Numbered from the stretch's first letter, positions 26,428 through 35,964 are shown. The stretch is DNA of 64,000 nucleotides from Thiorhodovibrio frisius (GCF_033954835.1 NZ_CP121471.1:1792501-1856500), one strand, 5' to 3'. Notes: generated by a model not told the origin, from the sequence alone. A program made the numbers and translations.

Positions 26428-26837
26428 AGATTCTCGACACAGATGTGTGCATTGAGATCTTGCGCGGCAATCGGCAGGTGCTGCATTGGCGCCGGCACAC
26501 CCAAGCCCGCGTTGTCACCACTTGGATCACGGCCTGCGAGCTGGAGTACGGTACCGCCAAGTCGACGGCACCGGATCAAGCGCGCGCGCTGGTGGCGGAT
26601 TTCCTCAGTACGCTCGACATCCTGGGATTGGATCACGCAGCGGCGCGGCAATTTGGCCAGCACAAAGCGGCTTTAGCGCGCAGTGGCGAGATGCTGCCCG
26701 ATGCCGATCTGTTTATCGCATCGATTGCGCTGGCGCGGGGAGCTGAACTAGTCACTGGCAATCTGCGCCATTTTCGCCGTTTCCCCGGTCTGACGGTGGA
26801 AGACTGGATTCGCCAGTCGCCGCCTGAGATGAACTGA
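26424..26837 (+). CDS. VapC/FitB-like PIN-domain toxin
   Basis: This 137-residue PIN ribonuclease starts with GTG inside the antitoxin stop (4-base overlap). The catalytic acids are visible: LDTDVCIEIL, the E in TACELEYGTAKS, and LPDADLFIASIALARG. It looks intact. The module sits inside the defence operon, between the DUF3780 and DUF262 genes. Confidence 0.9.
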   Translation: MKILDTDVCIEILRGNRQVLHWRRHTQARVVTTWITACELEYGTAKSTAPDQARALVADFLSTLDILGLDHAAARQFGQHKAALARSGEMLPDADLFIASIALARGAELVTGNLRHFRRFPGLTVEDWIRQSPPEMN

Positions 26838-26879
26838 AATTGAGGGGTAGAAAGCCATGCGAAATAATACGAGGACAAC

Positions 26880-28622
26880 ATGTCCAAGTTAAACGTCGAT
26901 CAAAAAACGATTCTGGATCTTTTTTCTGATAAAAAAGCCGATTTCCTTATTCCTGACTATCAACGCCCTTATGCCTGGGATGAAGAGCAATGCCAAACGC
27001 TTTGGGATGACATGTTTGTCTTCTCATTTCCCAATGATAATTGTGATGCCTTTGATGAGAATGAAGAATATTTCCTTGGCTCAATAGTTGCGTATAAAAA
27101 CGAAAACGGAAAATCCGAGGTCATAGATGGGCAGCAACGCCTGACAACCCTGATGATTATCCTGCGAGCATTTTATGACCGTTTCGCCGATATGCAGGAT
27201 AAAAACTCAAAACTCACGCGGGAGTTGATCGAAAAGTGCATTTGGAAGACAGATGCCTTTGGTTCTCCCGATAAAACAAAGCTAAAAATTAACTCCGAAG
27301 TAGCGACGGATGCGGATAAAGAAGAGTTTCTGGACCTCCTTCGGACCGGCATCGTGCAGCCGAATAGTAAGAGCCAGTATGTCAAGAACTATCAGTTCTT
27401 CGAGAATAAAATCGAGGGTTTTTTGCAGAAATTTCCAGGTTATTTTGCTTACTTGCCGGCGCGCATCCTGAACAATTGCATTTTATTGCCGATTGAAGCG
27501 GAGTCCCAGGATACCGCACTCCGGATCTTCTCGACGCTAAACGACCGCGGTTTGCCACTCTCCGATGCGGATATTTTCAAAGCTCAGTTTTATAAGTTCT
27601 ACAGCAGTCTCGCCAAGAAAGAGGACTTCATCAGCGAGTGGAAGGAACTGGAGGAAATAACCAGTGCCATCTTCAATCCGCTCACTGGCACGCCGATGGA
27701 TGAGCTCTTCGCGCGCTATATGTATTTCCTGCGCGCCAGGGAAGGCAACAAGAGCACGACCACTGAGGCACTGCGTAAGTTCTATGAACGCAACAAATAT
27801 CAGTATTTGAAGGCGCCAACGACATTGACCGAGCTAAAAGCCTTGGCGTTGTTCTGGCAGAGTGTTATGCAACAGGACAAAACCCGGTTCTCGGAGGATG
27901 TACTTAAAAAGCTTTTTGTCCTGCATTATGCGCCAAACGGTATGTGGTTTTACCTGGCGTCGGTTTATTTCCTGCAACATCGAAATGAAGATGGGTTATT
28001 GGATGACGTTAAATTCGCCCAGTTCCTTTCTAAAATTACGGCGTTTATTTTTGCCTACGCGATCACCAATCCTGGTGTCAATGCATTGCGTACACCGGTT
28101 TATGATGAGATGGTGCGGATTGTTAATGGTGATGACGTGACCTTCGCCAAACATCGGTTTAAGCACGGCCAAGCGCGCTCATTTTTCGAGAATTTTGAGT
28201 TTACCAATCAGCGGAATGTGACGCGTTCCTTGATCACATGGTATGCCTATACTTTTCCAGAACAACCGCTGCTTGACCTCAAGGAGATTTTCCATCTGGA
28301 ACATATTTACTCAAGGAAGCGTCAAGAAATCCAAGGCGGCCTGAAGGACAAGCGCAATCTCGATTCGTTGGGGAACAAAATACTGCTTGAGGCCAGTATT
28401 AATATTAAAGCATCGGATTACCATTTTGACGATAAAAAGAAAATCTACAGCGGCGCGCAACGCCGTGGAAAAAACAAAGAGGCAAGCAAAATTCGTGAAA
28501 TCAACAATTTAATGGCTTATGACGACTTTGGGGAGCAACAGATCATTGAGCGCAACACGACGATATTGGATCGGTTTTTTGAGTATTTGAAAAGCGAGGA
28601 CCTCATCGCTGAGCAAGCATAA
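26880..28622 (+). CDS. DUF262/DUF1524 (GmrSD-like) nuclease
   Basis: This 580-residue protein has the DUF262 ParB-like NTPase/nickase motifs IPDYQRPYAW and EVIDGQQRLTTLMIIL at the N terminus. The C terminus is DUF1524-like with the HNH-type FHLEHIYSRKRQEIQ. This is the GmrSD architecture, known from type IV restriction of modified phage DNA. Here it is followed four bases later by the DUF1156 methylase. It either belongs to the same system or is a restriction module co-opted next to it. GC content is lower than that of the flanking methylase. Confidence 0.88.
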   Translation: MSKLNVDQKTILDLFSDKKADFLIPDYQRPYAWDEEQCQTLWDDMFVFSFPNDNCDAFDENEEYFLGSIVAYKNENGKSEVIDGQQRLTTLMIILRAFYDRFADMQDKNSKLTRELIEKCIWKTDAFGSPDKTKLKINSEVATDADKEEFLDLLRTGIVQPNSKSQYVKNYQFFENKIEGFLQKFPGYFAYLPARILNNCILLPIEAESQDTALRIFSTLNDRGLPLSDADIFKAQFYKFYSSLAKKEDFISEWKELEEITSAIFNPLTGTPMDELFARYMYFLRAREGNKSTTTEALRKFYERNKYQYLKAPTTLTELKALALFWQSVMQQDKTRFSEDVLKKLFVLHYAPNGMWFYLASVYFLQHRNEDGLLDDVKFAQFLSKITAFIFAYAITNPGVNALRTPVYDEMVRIVNGDDVTFAKHRFKHGQARSFFENFEFTNQRNVTRSLITWYAYTFPEQPLLDLKEIFHLEHIYSRKRQEIQGGLKDKRNLDSLGNKILLEASINIKASDYHFDDKKKIYSGAQRRGKNKEASKIREINNLMAYDDFGEQQIIERNTTILDRFFEYLKSEDLIAEQA

Positions 28623-28626
28623 TTCT

Positions 28627-31600
28627 GTGAACAGACCAGATCTAAATCCCTTCGCCCTCAAGGACGCCCCGGCCCTCATCGAAGCGGTATTTCCGGCGCA
28701 GAAGGTATCCTTCGAGGCGCAGCGCGAGCGCAAGGCCGGGGCTGGGCAGACGCTGACGGCCTTGGGTTCCTACTGGAAGGGGCGCAAGCCGCTGATCCTG
28801 GTGCGGGCGATTTTGCTCGGGAGTTTGCTGCCGCAGACCGATGATCCTGAAAAGGATCTGGAGATTTTCGAGCAGCTGATGGCGTTCGATCTTGGTGGTT
28901 TGGCACGACGCGCGCTGGAAGCCAAGGCATTCAAGCCAACGGAGATTGCACGTTCGCTGAGTCTCGATGACCCCTGGCGTTACTTCACCTACAAAATCGA
29001 AGCCACGGTGCTGTCCGCCGGCGAAGTCAGTCATTGGACCTTTCCGTTGGACCCGGACCAGGAAGGCATTCGCATCCGCTGGCGCAAGGAGTGCACCGAG
29101 GCGATGAAGCTCGCGCTCTATGGGCGGATGCTGGAACGCTTGCCCACCTACGAGGAACGCGCCGCGCGGTGCAAACGCCCGGAGGAGCTGGATCAGACCG
29201 CGCTCTATGCCCCGATCTGGCCGGCAGTGAACGCCCATCTGGGGCGCTTCGGCATTCAGGCGCAGTCGCATCAGGAAGTGGTCGAGCAGCTCGGTATTCT
29301 GCGTTTCGGCCATCGACCCAAGGTGGGCGATACCTTCTGCGGCGGCGGGTCGATTCCGTTTGAGGCCGCGCGCCTGGGCTGCGATGTCTATGCCTCGGAC
29401 CTCAATCCCATCGCCTGCATGCTGACCTGGGGGGCGCTGAACATCATCGGCGCGCCGCCGGAGAAGCGTGCCGAGATCGAGCAGGCGCAGCGTGAGGTAG
29501 CTGAGGCTGTTGATCGGGAGATCACCAAGTTAGGTATCGAGCATGATCGTCAGGGGAATCGAGCCAAGGCCTATCTCTATTGTCTGGAGACGCGCTGCCC
29601 GGAAACCGGGTGGATGGTGCCCATGGCACCAAGCTGGGTGATCTCGAAGACGCGCAATGTGATCGCCAAGCTGGTACCCGATCCGGCCAACCAGCGTTTC
29701 GAGATCGAGATTCACAGCAGTGCCTCCAGTGCCGAGATGGAAACCGCCGAGCGCGGCACGGTGCAGGATGGCCATCTGGTCTATGCGCTGGATGGCAAAA
29801 CCTATCGCACCTCGATCAAGACCCTGCGCGGCGATTATCGCGATGCCGAGGGCAATACCGCGAATCGGTTGCGGCGTTGGGAACAGCAGGATTTCAAGCC
29901 GCGTCCCGAGGATGTCTTTCGGGAACGGCTCTATTGCATCCAGTGGATGACGCGCGAGACGCTGAGTTCCCATCGCCCAGAGACTTTTTTTGCCGCCGTG
30001 ACCGAGGAGGATCGGGAGCGCGAGCGCCGGGTCGAGGCCATGGTTGCTGAGCATCTGGCACGCTGGCAGCAGGAAGGACTGGTGCCGGATATGGCGATTG
30101 AGCCGGGTGACGAGACGACGCGCTTGCATCGTGAGCGCGGGTGGATGTATTGGCAGCAGTTGTTCGATCCGCGCACGCTGCTTTCCGCCGCCCTGCTCAA
30201 TCAAGCCGCTAAACACGCGGAAGATAAATTCAATATCAATACATTACTGGATAACTCGGGACGATTGGTTCGCTGGCACTCGACGCCACCACATAAGAAT
30301 GGCGGCGGTCGTGATTTGCCTGCAAACGTATTTTCCAATCAAGCGCTGAATACATTGTTTAGTTTCGCAGCTCGTTCATGGTGGTCGGCGATGAACGTAT
30401 TGCGATACCAGTACCCAGGTGGCTCCGGTTTCACTGCCGATCATCAAGTGCTACCGCATGCCGCCGACTGCGATCTCGAAACGACGGATATCTTTGTTAC
30501 CGACCCTCCCTACGCCGACGCCGTCCATTACCACGAAATCACCGAATACTTCATCGCCTGGCTACGCAAAAACCCACCGCCACCCTTCGACCAATGGACC
30601 TGGGACTCCCGTCGCGAGCTGGCCATCAAAGGCTCCGGCGACGACTTCCGGCGCGGCATGGTCGATGCCTACCAAGCCATGACCGCGCACATGCCCGACA
30701 ACGGCATGCAGTGCGTGATGTTCACCCACCAGGACACCGGCGTCTGGTCCGACATGGTCAGCATTTTCTGGGCATCCGGTCTGCAAGTGGTCGGCGCCTG
30801 GTACATCGCCACCGAAACCACCTCCGAGCTTAAGAAGGGCGGCTATGTGCAGGGCACCGTGATCCTGATGCTGCGCAAGCGCCCGCCCGGTGACCGCCCC
30901 GGTTTCAAGCAGCGCATCCTGCCGGCGGTGAAGCGCGAGGTCGACGAGCAGATCAGGCAGATGCTGCATCTGAACAGCGAGACCGAAACCAAGATGGGCG
31001 CGCCGGTCTTCAACGACTCCGATCTGCAGATGGCCGGTTATGCCGCGGCCCTGAAAGTGCTGACTGGCAACACCCACATCGGCGGCGAGGATGTCACCAG
31101 CTTCGCGCTGCGCCCGCGCCGCAAGGATGAGACCACCGTGGTCGATGAGATCGTCGATCAGGCCGCCGAAACCGCGAATAGCCTGCTGGTCCCGGACGGC
31201 CTTGAGGCCGAGACCTGGGGCGCGATCAGCGGCATCCAGCGGTTCTATCTGCGCATGCTCGACATGGAGACCGCCGGCGCCTCCAAGCTTGATAACTACC
31301 AGAACTTCGCCAAGGCGTTTCGCGTCGACGACTATGCGGCGATCATGGCGAGCATCAAGCCCAACTCGGCTCGCTTGAAGACCGTCACCGAGTTCAAGGC
31401 CCGCGATCTGACCGACCGCACCGAGATCGGACCCACCCCGCTCGGGGCGCTGATTGTCGCCATCCAGGAGTTCCTGGCCGATAAGGAACCCGATGTGGTC
31501 ATGGCCAACCTGCGCGATGCGGTGCCGGACTATCTCAGCCTGCGCCCGAAGTTGGTGGACATGGCCGCCTTCATCGCCGCCAAGGCCCGCCAGCCCGAGA

Positions 31601-31656
31601 CCCGCCGCGCGGCCGAGGCCATCGCCAGTCGCATGCGCAACCAGCGGTTCCAATAG
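28627..31656 (+). CDS. DUF1156-family DNA methyltransferase
   Basis: This 1009-residue protein starts with GTG. The DUF1156 N-terminal region (ALIEAVFPAQKVSFEAQRER) is followed by a SAM-binding core (DTFCGGGSIPFEAARLGCDV) and the catalytic DPPY motif in VTDPPYADAVHYHEITEYF. DPPY indicates amino methylation (N6-adenine or N4-cytosine). It is the modification arm of the DUF499/DUF3780/helicase locus and would mark self DNA. The active-site and cofactor motifs look intact. Confidence 0.92.
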   Translation: MNRPDLNPFALKDAPALIEAVFPAQKVSFEAQRERKAGAGQTLTALGSYWKGRKPLILVRAILLGSLLPQTDDPEKDLEIFEQLMAFDLGGLARRALEAKAFKPTEIARSLSLDDPWRYFTYKIEATVLSAGEVSHWTFPLDPDQEGIRIRWRKECTEAMKLALYGRMLERLPTYEERAARCKRPEELDQTALYAPIWPAVNAHLGRFGIQAQSHQEVVEQLGILRFGHRPKVGDTFCGGGSIPFEAARLGCDVYASDLNPIACMLTWGALNIIGAPPEKRAEIEQAQREVAEAVDREITKLGIEHDRQGNRAKAYLYCLETRCPETGWMVPMAPSWVISKTRNVIAKLVPDPANQRFEIEIHSSASSAEMETAERGTVQDGHLVYALDGKTYRTSIKTLRGDYRDAEGNTANRLRRWEQQDFKPRPEDVFRERLYCIQWMTRETLSSHRPETFFAAVTEEDRERERRVEAMVAEHLARWQQEGLVPDMAIEPGDETTRLHRERGWMYWQQLFDPRTLLSAALLNQAAKHAEDKFNINTLLDNSGRLVRWHSTPPHKNGGGRDLPANVFSNQALNTLFSFAARSWWSAMNVLRYQYPGGSGFTADHQVLPHAADCDLETTDIFVTDPPYADAVHYHEITEYFIAWLRKNPPPPFDQWTWDSRRELAIKGSGDDFRRGMVDAYQAMTAHMPDNGMQCVMFTHQDTGVWSDMVSIFWASGLQVVGAWYIATETTSELKKGGYVQGTVILMLRKRPPGDRPGFKQRILPAVKREVDEQIRQMLHLNSETETKMGAPVFNDSDLQMAGYAAALKVLTGNTHIGGEDVTSFALRPRRKDETTVVDEIVDQAAETANSLLVPDGLEAETWGAISGIQRFYLRMLDMETAGASKLDNYQNFAKAFRVDDYAAIMASIKPNSARLKTVTEFKARDLTDRTEIGPTPLGALIVAIQEFLADKEPDVVMANLRDAVPDYLSLRPKLVDMAAFIAAKARQPETRRAAEAIASRMRNQRFQ

Positions 31657-31671
31657 ATCGGTTACACACCC

Positions 31672-31953
31672 ATGATCAAAAGTTTCGCCGACACCGAGAC
31701 GGAGCGCTTTTTCCAAACCGGAAAATCGCGTCGCCTACCGCCGGATATTTTGAAACGTGCCACCATGCGATTGATCCAACTCCAAGCAGCCACGCAAATC
31801 GGCGACCTTCGCTTTCCGCCATCCAACCGTTTGGAAACTTTAGGGCACGACAGGGCCGGACAATGGAGCATTCGCATTAACGACCAATGGCGGATTTGTT
31901 TTCGGTTCGAGAATGGTGATGCGTTTGATGTGGAAGTCGTCGACTACCATTGA
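31672..31953 (+). CDS. higB: HigB-type mRNA interferase toxin
   Basis: This 93-residue protein starts MIKSFADTETERFFQTGKSR and ends WSIRINDQWRICFRFENGDA followed by VEVVDYH, a standard HigB/RelE-fold toxin. HigB cuts mRNA on the ribosome. Order is toxin then antitoxin, as is usual for hig. It lies 15 bases after the methylase gene, within the defence operon. Confidence 0.93.
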   Translation: MIKSFADTETERFFQTGKSRRLPPDILKRATMRLIQLQAATQIGDLRFPPSNRLETLGHDRAGQWSIRINDQWRICFRFENGDAFDVEVVDYH

Positions 31954-31964
31954 GGTTAAGCGAA

Positions 31965-32276
31965 ATGATTACAAACGGTCTTCCTGCTGTTCACCCAGGT
32001 GCATTTCTCGACGAACTCCTGCATGAACTGGAGCTATCCCAGGCTGAGTTTGCCCAAGCCATCGAAGTCACACCGGATCGGTTGGCGGCCGTGGTCAGCG
32101 AAGAACAACCGATCACGGCCGACCTGGCTTTGTTGTTCGCCCAGGCATTCGATCAGTCGCCGCATTATTGGCTGAACCTTCAGGCTGAATACGATCTGGC
32201 AACTGCGTCGACCCATCTTGGCGCTCAACTCAAGCGCGTGCACAGAGTGGCAAACGATGAAAGTCGTCTACCGTGA
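31965..32276 (+). CDS. higA: HigA-type antitoxin
   Basis: I start it at ATG 31965 (MITNGLPAVHPGAFLDELLH) with GAGG upstream. A TTG 15 bases earlier is less likely. The 103-residue protein has an XRE helix-turn-helix (LSQAEFAQAIEVTPDRLAAV) and the HigA tail AQAFDQSPHYWLNLQAEYDL. It neutralises HigB and represses the pair. Confidence 0.92.
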   Translation: MITNGLPAVHPGAFLDELLHELELSQAEFAQAIEVTPDRLAAVVSEEQPITADLALLFAQAFDQSPHYWLNLQAEYDLATASTHLGAQLKRVHRVANDESRLP

Positions 32277-32391
32277 GAACGATGACCGAGCGGAGAAGCC
32301 CAAGAATCTCTCCTATTACGCTTTCGCGACCAAGCAGGCCGTTATCGTCAAGACAGCCATGATTAACTGGCCTGAGCGGTGTGCCACATGA
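32257..32391 (+). CDS. 44-residue ORF overlapping higA and a DUF2283 gene
   Basis: The frame starts inside the end of higA (20-base overlap) and its stop overlaps the next ATG (ATGA), so its translation could be coupled to both. The start MKVVYREND resembles the last strand of DUF4258-type toxins, the usual partner of DUF2283 proteins. The rest is unlike that family. It is most likely a toxin remnant left at a recombination junction. Confidence 0.4.
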   Translation: MKVVYRENDDRAEKPKNLSYYAFATKQAVIVKTAMINWPERCAT

Positions 32392-32588
32392 AGATTACCT
32401 ACTATGAAGAAGACGACATCCTGTTTATCGAGATGTCAAAGAGTCCCGTTGTGCGGGACGAGTCGGTGAGCTGGAATGTCAATATCGGCTATACCGCCGA
32501 AGGCATCGGTGAGATCACCATCTTGGATGCGCAAAAGCTCGGCGTCTATCCGCTGCAGATCGAGCGGGTCGTCTCCGAGGCTGCATGA
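32388..32588 (+). CDS. DUF2283 protein, antitoxin-like
   Basis: From ATG 32388 the product is 66 residues. ITYYEEDDILFIEMSKSPVV and the ending ITILDAQKL are characteristic of DUF2283. These small proteins usually follow a DUF4258-type toxin gene and are considered antitoxins. Here a complete toxin is missing. Confidence 0.8.
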   Translation: MKITYYEEDDILFIEMSKSPVVRDESVSWNVNIGYTAEGIGEITILDAQKLGVYPLQIERVVSEAA

Positions 32589-32642
32589 CGGATGCGCCAG
32601 GGCATGATTGGATAAATCACCCAGTTTCTGCGCGCAGACGCG

Positions 32643-35390
32643 ATGACCATCCAACGCTTCTCCTCCCGCACCCACCGTCTCGACCAGAGCTTTCTGGCCG
32701 AGCAGCTCCAAGGCGCACGCCGCTATCTGCGCATCGCCGGTTACTTCACCAGCTCCCTGTTCGAGATCGCCCACGAGTGGCTGGAGCCGATCCCGGAGGT
32801 GCGCATCGTCTGCAACGTCGATCTGGCGCCCGAGGATTTGAAGGTTGCCCAGCTGCGCGAGATGCGCATGCTCGGGCGCTGGAACGAGCGCTCCATCGAG
32901 GCGGAATCCCTGCTCAATCGCCCGCGCTACCAGCGGCTGCATGAATTTCTGGCCAAACGCGGCGAGGCAATCCGCGTCGCGCCGGACAGCGTCTGCGGCT
33001 TCGTCCATGGCAAAGCCGGGGTGATCGAGCGCGCCGACGGGACCAAGGTCGGCTTCATCGGCTCGATGAACGAGACCCGACACGGCTGGCAACGACACTA
33101 CGAGATTCTGTGGCAGGACGACGCGCCCGAAGGCATCGCCTGGATCGAGGCCGAGTTCGAGTTTCTCTGGAATGCCGCGCGCCCCTTACCGGAAGCGGTG
33201 TGCCGCGAGGTGGCCCGGCGCGGCCGGCGGGTCGAGGTAGCACTGCCGGAGCTCGACAGCGAGGACACCCTCACCCCCGCGGCGCTGATCGAATCCCCGC
33301 TCTACCGCGAGGGCATGACCTTGCAGCCCTGGCAGCAGGGGTTCGTCGCAGAGTGCCTGCGCCATCACAAGGACCACGGCCAGGTGCGCCTGCTGCTGGC
33401 CGACGAAGTGGGCTTGGGCAAGACGCTGTCACTGGGTACCGCGGCACTGACACTCTGCCTGCTGGATGAAAAGGCCGCGGGCAACGGGAACAAGCGGCGC
33501 AAGCCGATCGTGATCTTTGCCCCGGCGACCCTGTGCGAGCAGTGGCAAACCGAACTGCTCGACAAGCTCGGCATCCCAGCGGCGCGCTGGGACTCGCGGC
33601 GCAAGGTGTGGCTCGATCCCGAGGAGCGCGCGATCTCTCCAAGCGGACCCGAGCAGATCGCCCGCAGCCCCTTGCGCATGGGCATCGTCTCCACCGGACT
33701 GATGGTGCAGCCCTCGCGCGAGAAAGAAGTGCTGCTGGGGATCAGCTTCACGCTGGTGATTCTTGATGAGGCGCACAAGGCGCGCTCGCGCCACGGCATC
33801 GGCGCCAAGGCCGATGAGCCGAATGCCTTGCTAGCCTTCATGCTCGCCATCGCCGATCGCGCCGAGCATGTCCTGCTGGGGACCGCCACCCCGATCCAGA
33901 CCACGCCCGAGGACCTGTGGGATTTGATGCGCGTGCTGCACCGGGGCAGCACGGGCTTCGTGCTCGGCAATGATCTCGCCCCTTGGCATCGCCCGCGCCA
34001 GGTGCTGCCGATCCTCTGTGGCGAGGAGCAGGTGACCACGATCGAGGCCGGCTGGCGGTTGCTGCGCTCGCCGTTGCCCACCATGACTTCCAGCAACGAG
34101 CCCAACGCGCGGCGGCTGTTTCGCAATCTGCGCGAAGAGCTTGACCTGGAACCACGGGCGCACCTGGCCGGCGCCTTGAGCGATCTGCCGTTCGATGTGC
34201 GCGACGATCTGGAAACCGAGCTCGAGCGTGTCATCGATGGCGCGAGCTTCTTTCAGCGCGAGAATCCGTTCGTGCGCCATGTGGTGCTGCGCAAGCGCAC
34301 CACTCTGGAAGAGCGCGGGCTGTTGGACCGTATCGCCGTGAATATCCATCCCGATCAGGGGTTGGTGCAGTCGCCGCACCGGTTCAATGCGCTGTTTCAG
34401 GATTTGGCACTGCGTACCACGCCGGATTTTGATCATGCTTATGAGGAAGCACTCGCCTTCGGTCAGGTCCTGGCAAAGCGCGGCAAGGGTGGCGGTTTCA
34501 TGCACAGTCTCATGCAGCAGCGGGTCTGCTCGAGCGTGGTGGCCGGCATCAATACTGCCCAGACGCTGCTCGCCGGCCGCGAGGTGCAGGAAGAAACCGA
34601 AGAGGCCGATGTGAAGCTAGCCATCCAAAACGATGATGAGCGCGCGGCCTTGGTCAGCTTGATTTCCGCACTGGAGGCCATGGATGAAGACCCGAAACTG
34701 GCCGCTGTGCGCTTCTATCTCCAAGACGAAGGCTGGCTGATGTTGGGCTGCATCATCTTCAGCCAGTATTACGACACCGCGCGCTGGGTAGCGGATGCGT
34801 TGGCCGCCGATTTTCCCCAAGAGACGATCGGTCTCTATGCCGGCGCTGACCGCAGCCGACTTTACCGCGACGGCCAAGCCGTCGGCATCGTCCGCGAAGA
34901 GCTCAAGCGTATGGTCGCCGATCGCGAAGTCCGCCTGATGGTGGCCACCGATGCCGCTTGTGAAGGGTTGAACCTGCAAACCCTCGGTACTCTGATCAAC
35001 ATCGACCTGCCCTGGAACCCGACCCGCCTGGAGCAGCGCATCGGTCGCATCAAGCGCTTTGGCCAGGCCCGCACGGCGGTCGATATGCTCAATCTCGTTC
35101 ACCAAGGCACTGTCGACGAGAAGGTCTACGCGCGGCTGTCCGAGCGCATGCGTAACCGCCATGACCTTTTCGGGGGACTGCCCGATACCATCCGCGACGA
35201 CTGGATCGAGGACCTCGAAACACTGGGCGAGAAAATGGACCAGTACATCGAGGAGCGCCGCAAGGCGACAGGGTTTGATCTGCGCTACAACGACAGCCTG
35301 CAGCCGAGCGCGGACGCCTGGCGCGATTGCGCCACCGTGCTGGCCCGGCGGGATGTCGAGAATCTGATGCGGCAGGGATGGAGTGGGTGA
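32643..35390 (+). CDS. PLD-nuclease/SNF2-type helicase of anti-phage operon
   Basis: This 915-residue protein combines an N-terminal phospholipase-D-type nuclease (FVHGKAGVIERADG and VGFIGSMNET, ~110-150) with a superfamily 2 SNF2-like helicase. The helicase shows LLADEVGLGKTLSLG (Walker A), LVILDEAHKARS (DEAH), GTATPIQTTPEDLWDL and the C-terminal LEQRIGRIKRFGQ. It would translocate on DNA and cleave, and so acts as the effector of the DUF499/DUF1156 locus. It is the last gene of the operon. Confidence 0.92.
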   Translation: MTIQRFSSRTHRLDQSFLAEQLQGARRYLRIAGYFTSSLFEIAHEWLEPIPEVRIVCNVDLAPEDLKVAQLREMRMLGRWNERSIEAESLLNRPRYQRLHEFLAKRGEAIRVAPDSVCGFVHGKAGVIERADGTKVGFIGSMNETRHGWQRHYEILWQDDAPEGIAWIEAEFEFLWNAARPLPEAVCREVARRGRRVEVALPELDSEDTLTPAALIESPLYREGMTLQPWQQGFVAECLRHHKDHGQVRLLLADEVGLGKTLSLGTAALTLCLLDEKAAGNGNKRRKPIVIFAPATLCEQWQTELLDKLGIPAARWDSRRKVWLDPEERAISPSGPEQIARSPLRMGIVSTGLMVQPSREKEVLLGISFTLVILDEAHKARSRHGIGAKADEPNALLAFMLAIADRAEHVLLGTATPIQTTPEDLWDLMRVLHRGSTGFVLGNDLAPWHRPRQVLPILCGEEQVTTIEAGWRLLRSPLPTMTSSNEPNARRLFRNLREELDLEPRAHLAGALSDLPFDVRDDLETELERVIDGASFFQRENPFVRHVVLRKRTTLEERGLLDRIAVNIHPDQGLVQSPHRFNALFQDLALRTTPDFDHAYEEALAFGQVLAKRGKGGGFMHSLMQQRVCSSVVAGINTAQTLLAGREVQEETEEADVKLAIQNDDERAALVSLISALEAMDEDPKLAAVRFYLQDEGWLMLGCIIFSQYYDTARWVADALAADFPQETIGLYAGADRSRLYRDGQAVGIVREELKRMVADREVRLMVATDAACEGLNLQTLGTLINIDLPWNPTRLEQRIGRIKRFGQARTAVDMLNLVHQGTVDEKVYARLSERMRNRHDLFGGLPDTIRDDWIEDLETLGEKMDQYIEERRKATGFDLRYNDSLQPSADAWRDCATVLARRDVENLMRQGWSG

Positions 35391-35536
35391 GCTTTCCTTT
35401 CACTCCCCGCAGGCGGCTTGCGTCAACTGAGAGTCAACTGGTCGGGGCAGCGCTACTCAATTTTGCTGCGTCTGAGCCAACTTTGACTAGCTGGCTCCTA
35501 TCAAGTTGGCGCTGCGTGGGAACTTATGGGCCGCTC

Positions 35537-35964
35537 TCGGCCACTATGTGTAGCTACAAACTATGTGACGTTTGGTGAATTTTTTCCCAGCCATTGCGCG
35601 GTTGCTGGCTTTGAGGCGCGGCGTGCGACAGGGGAACTTCACATAGTCTGTCAGTTTTCTGAAGTGTTGTGAGTAACTTCAACTTCAGTCAGGCGCGCAC
35701 TTCAACGACATTGCACTCTACCTCGGGCATGAAACACCGACCACGACGCATCAGTATGTTGAGGCGAATCTGGCCATGAAGGAACAGGCGCTCGCGCGCC
35801 TGCAAGAGCCAACCGACGTCGCTCCCCGTTTCCAGCCAACTGACACGCTAGGCCAGTTCCTGGAGAGCCTGTAACTATGTGAAGAATGGGCTGGCTCCAA
35901 CGCAGGCCAGCCTAGCAATAAACATCCGAACTTCACATAGTTTGTAGCTCCACATAGTGGCCGA
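35537..35964. mobile_element. small inverted-repeat element with integrase remnant
   Basis: Two 36-bp inverted repeats (35537-35572 and 35929-35964) match at 34 positions. Each contains two copies of CACATAGT. More copies of the ACTTCACATAGT motif occur inside, near 35637 and (inverted) 35872. The 428-bp interval includes the C-terminal end of a tyrosine recombinase. It looks like the deletion derivative of a mobile element, MITE-like in size. Confidence 0.55.
35704..35874 (+). pseudogene. tyrosine recombinase C-terminal fragment
   Basis: The frame encodes NDIALYLGHETPTTTHQYVE then ANLAMKEQALARLQ. This is the final part of a tyrosine recombinase with the LGH motif and the catalytic tyrosine in HQYVE. 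It ends FLESL-stop as in recombinases that accompany IS91-type elements. Everything upstream is missing. It may be the opposite end of the same recombinase family whose N-terminal piece lies at 4471. Confidence 0.65.

Noticed and set aside
30562-31716. Long open frame antisense to the DUF1156 methylase
   Set aside because: No family-like features, and it is entirely inside a well-supported gene.
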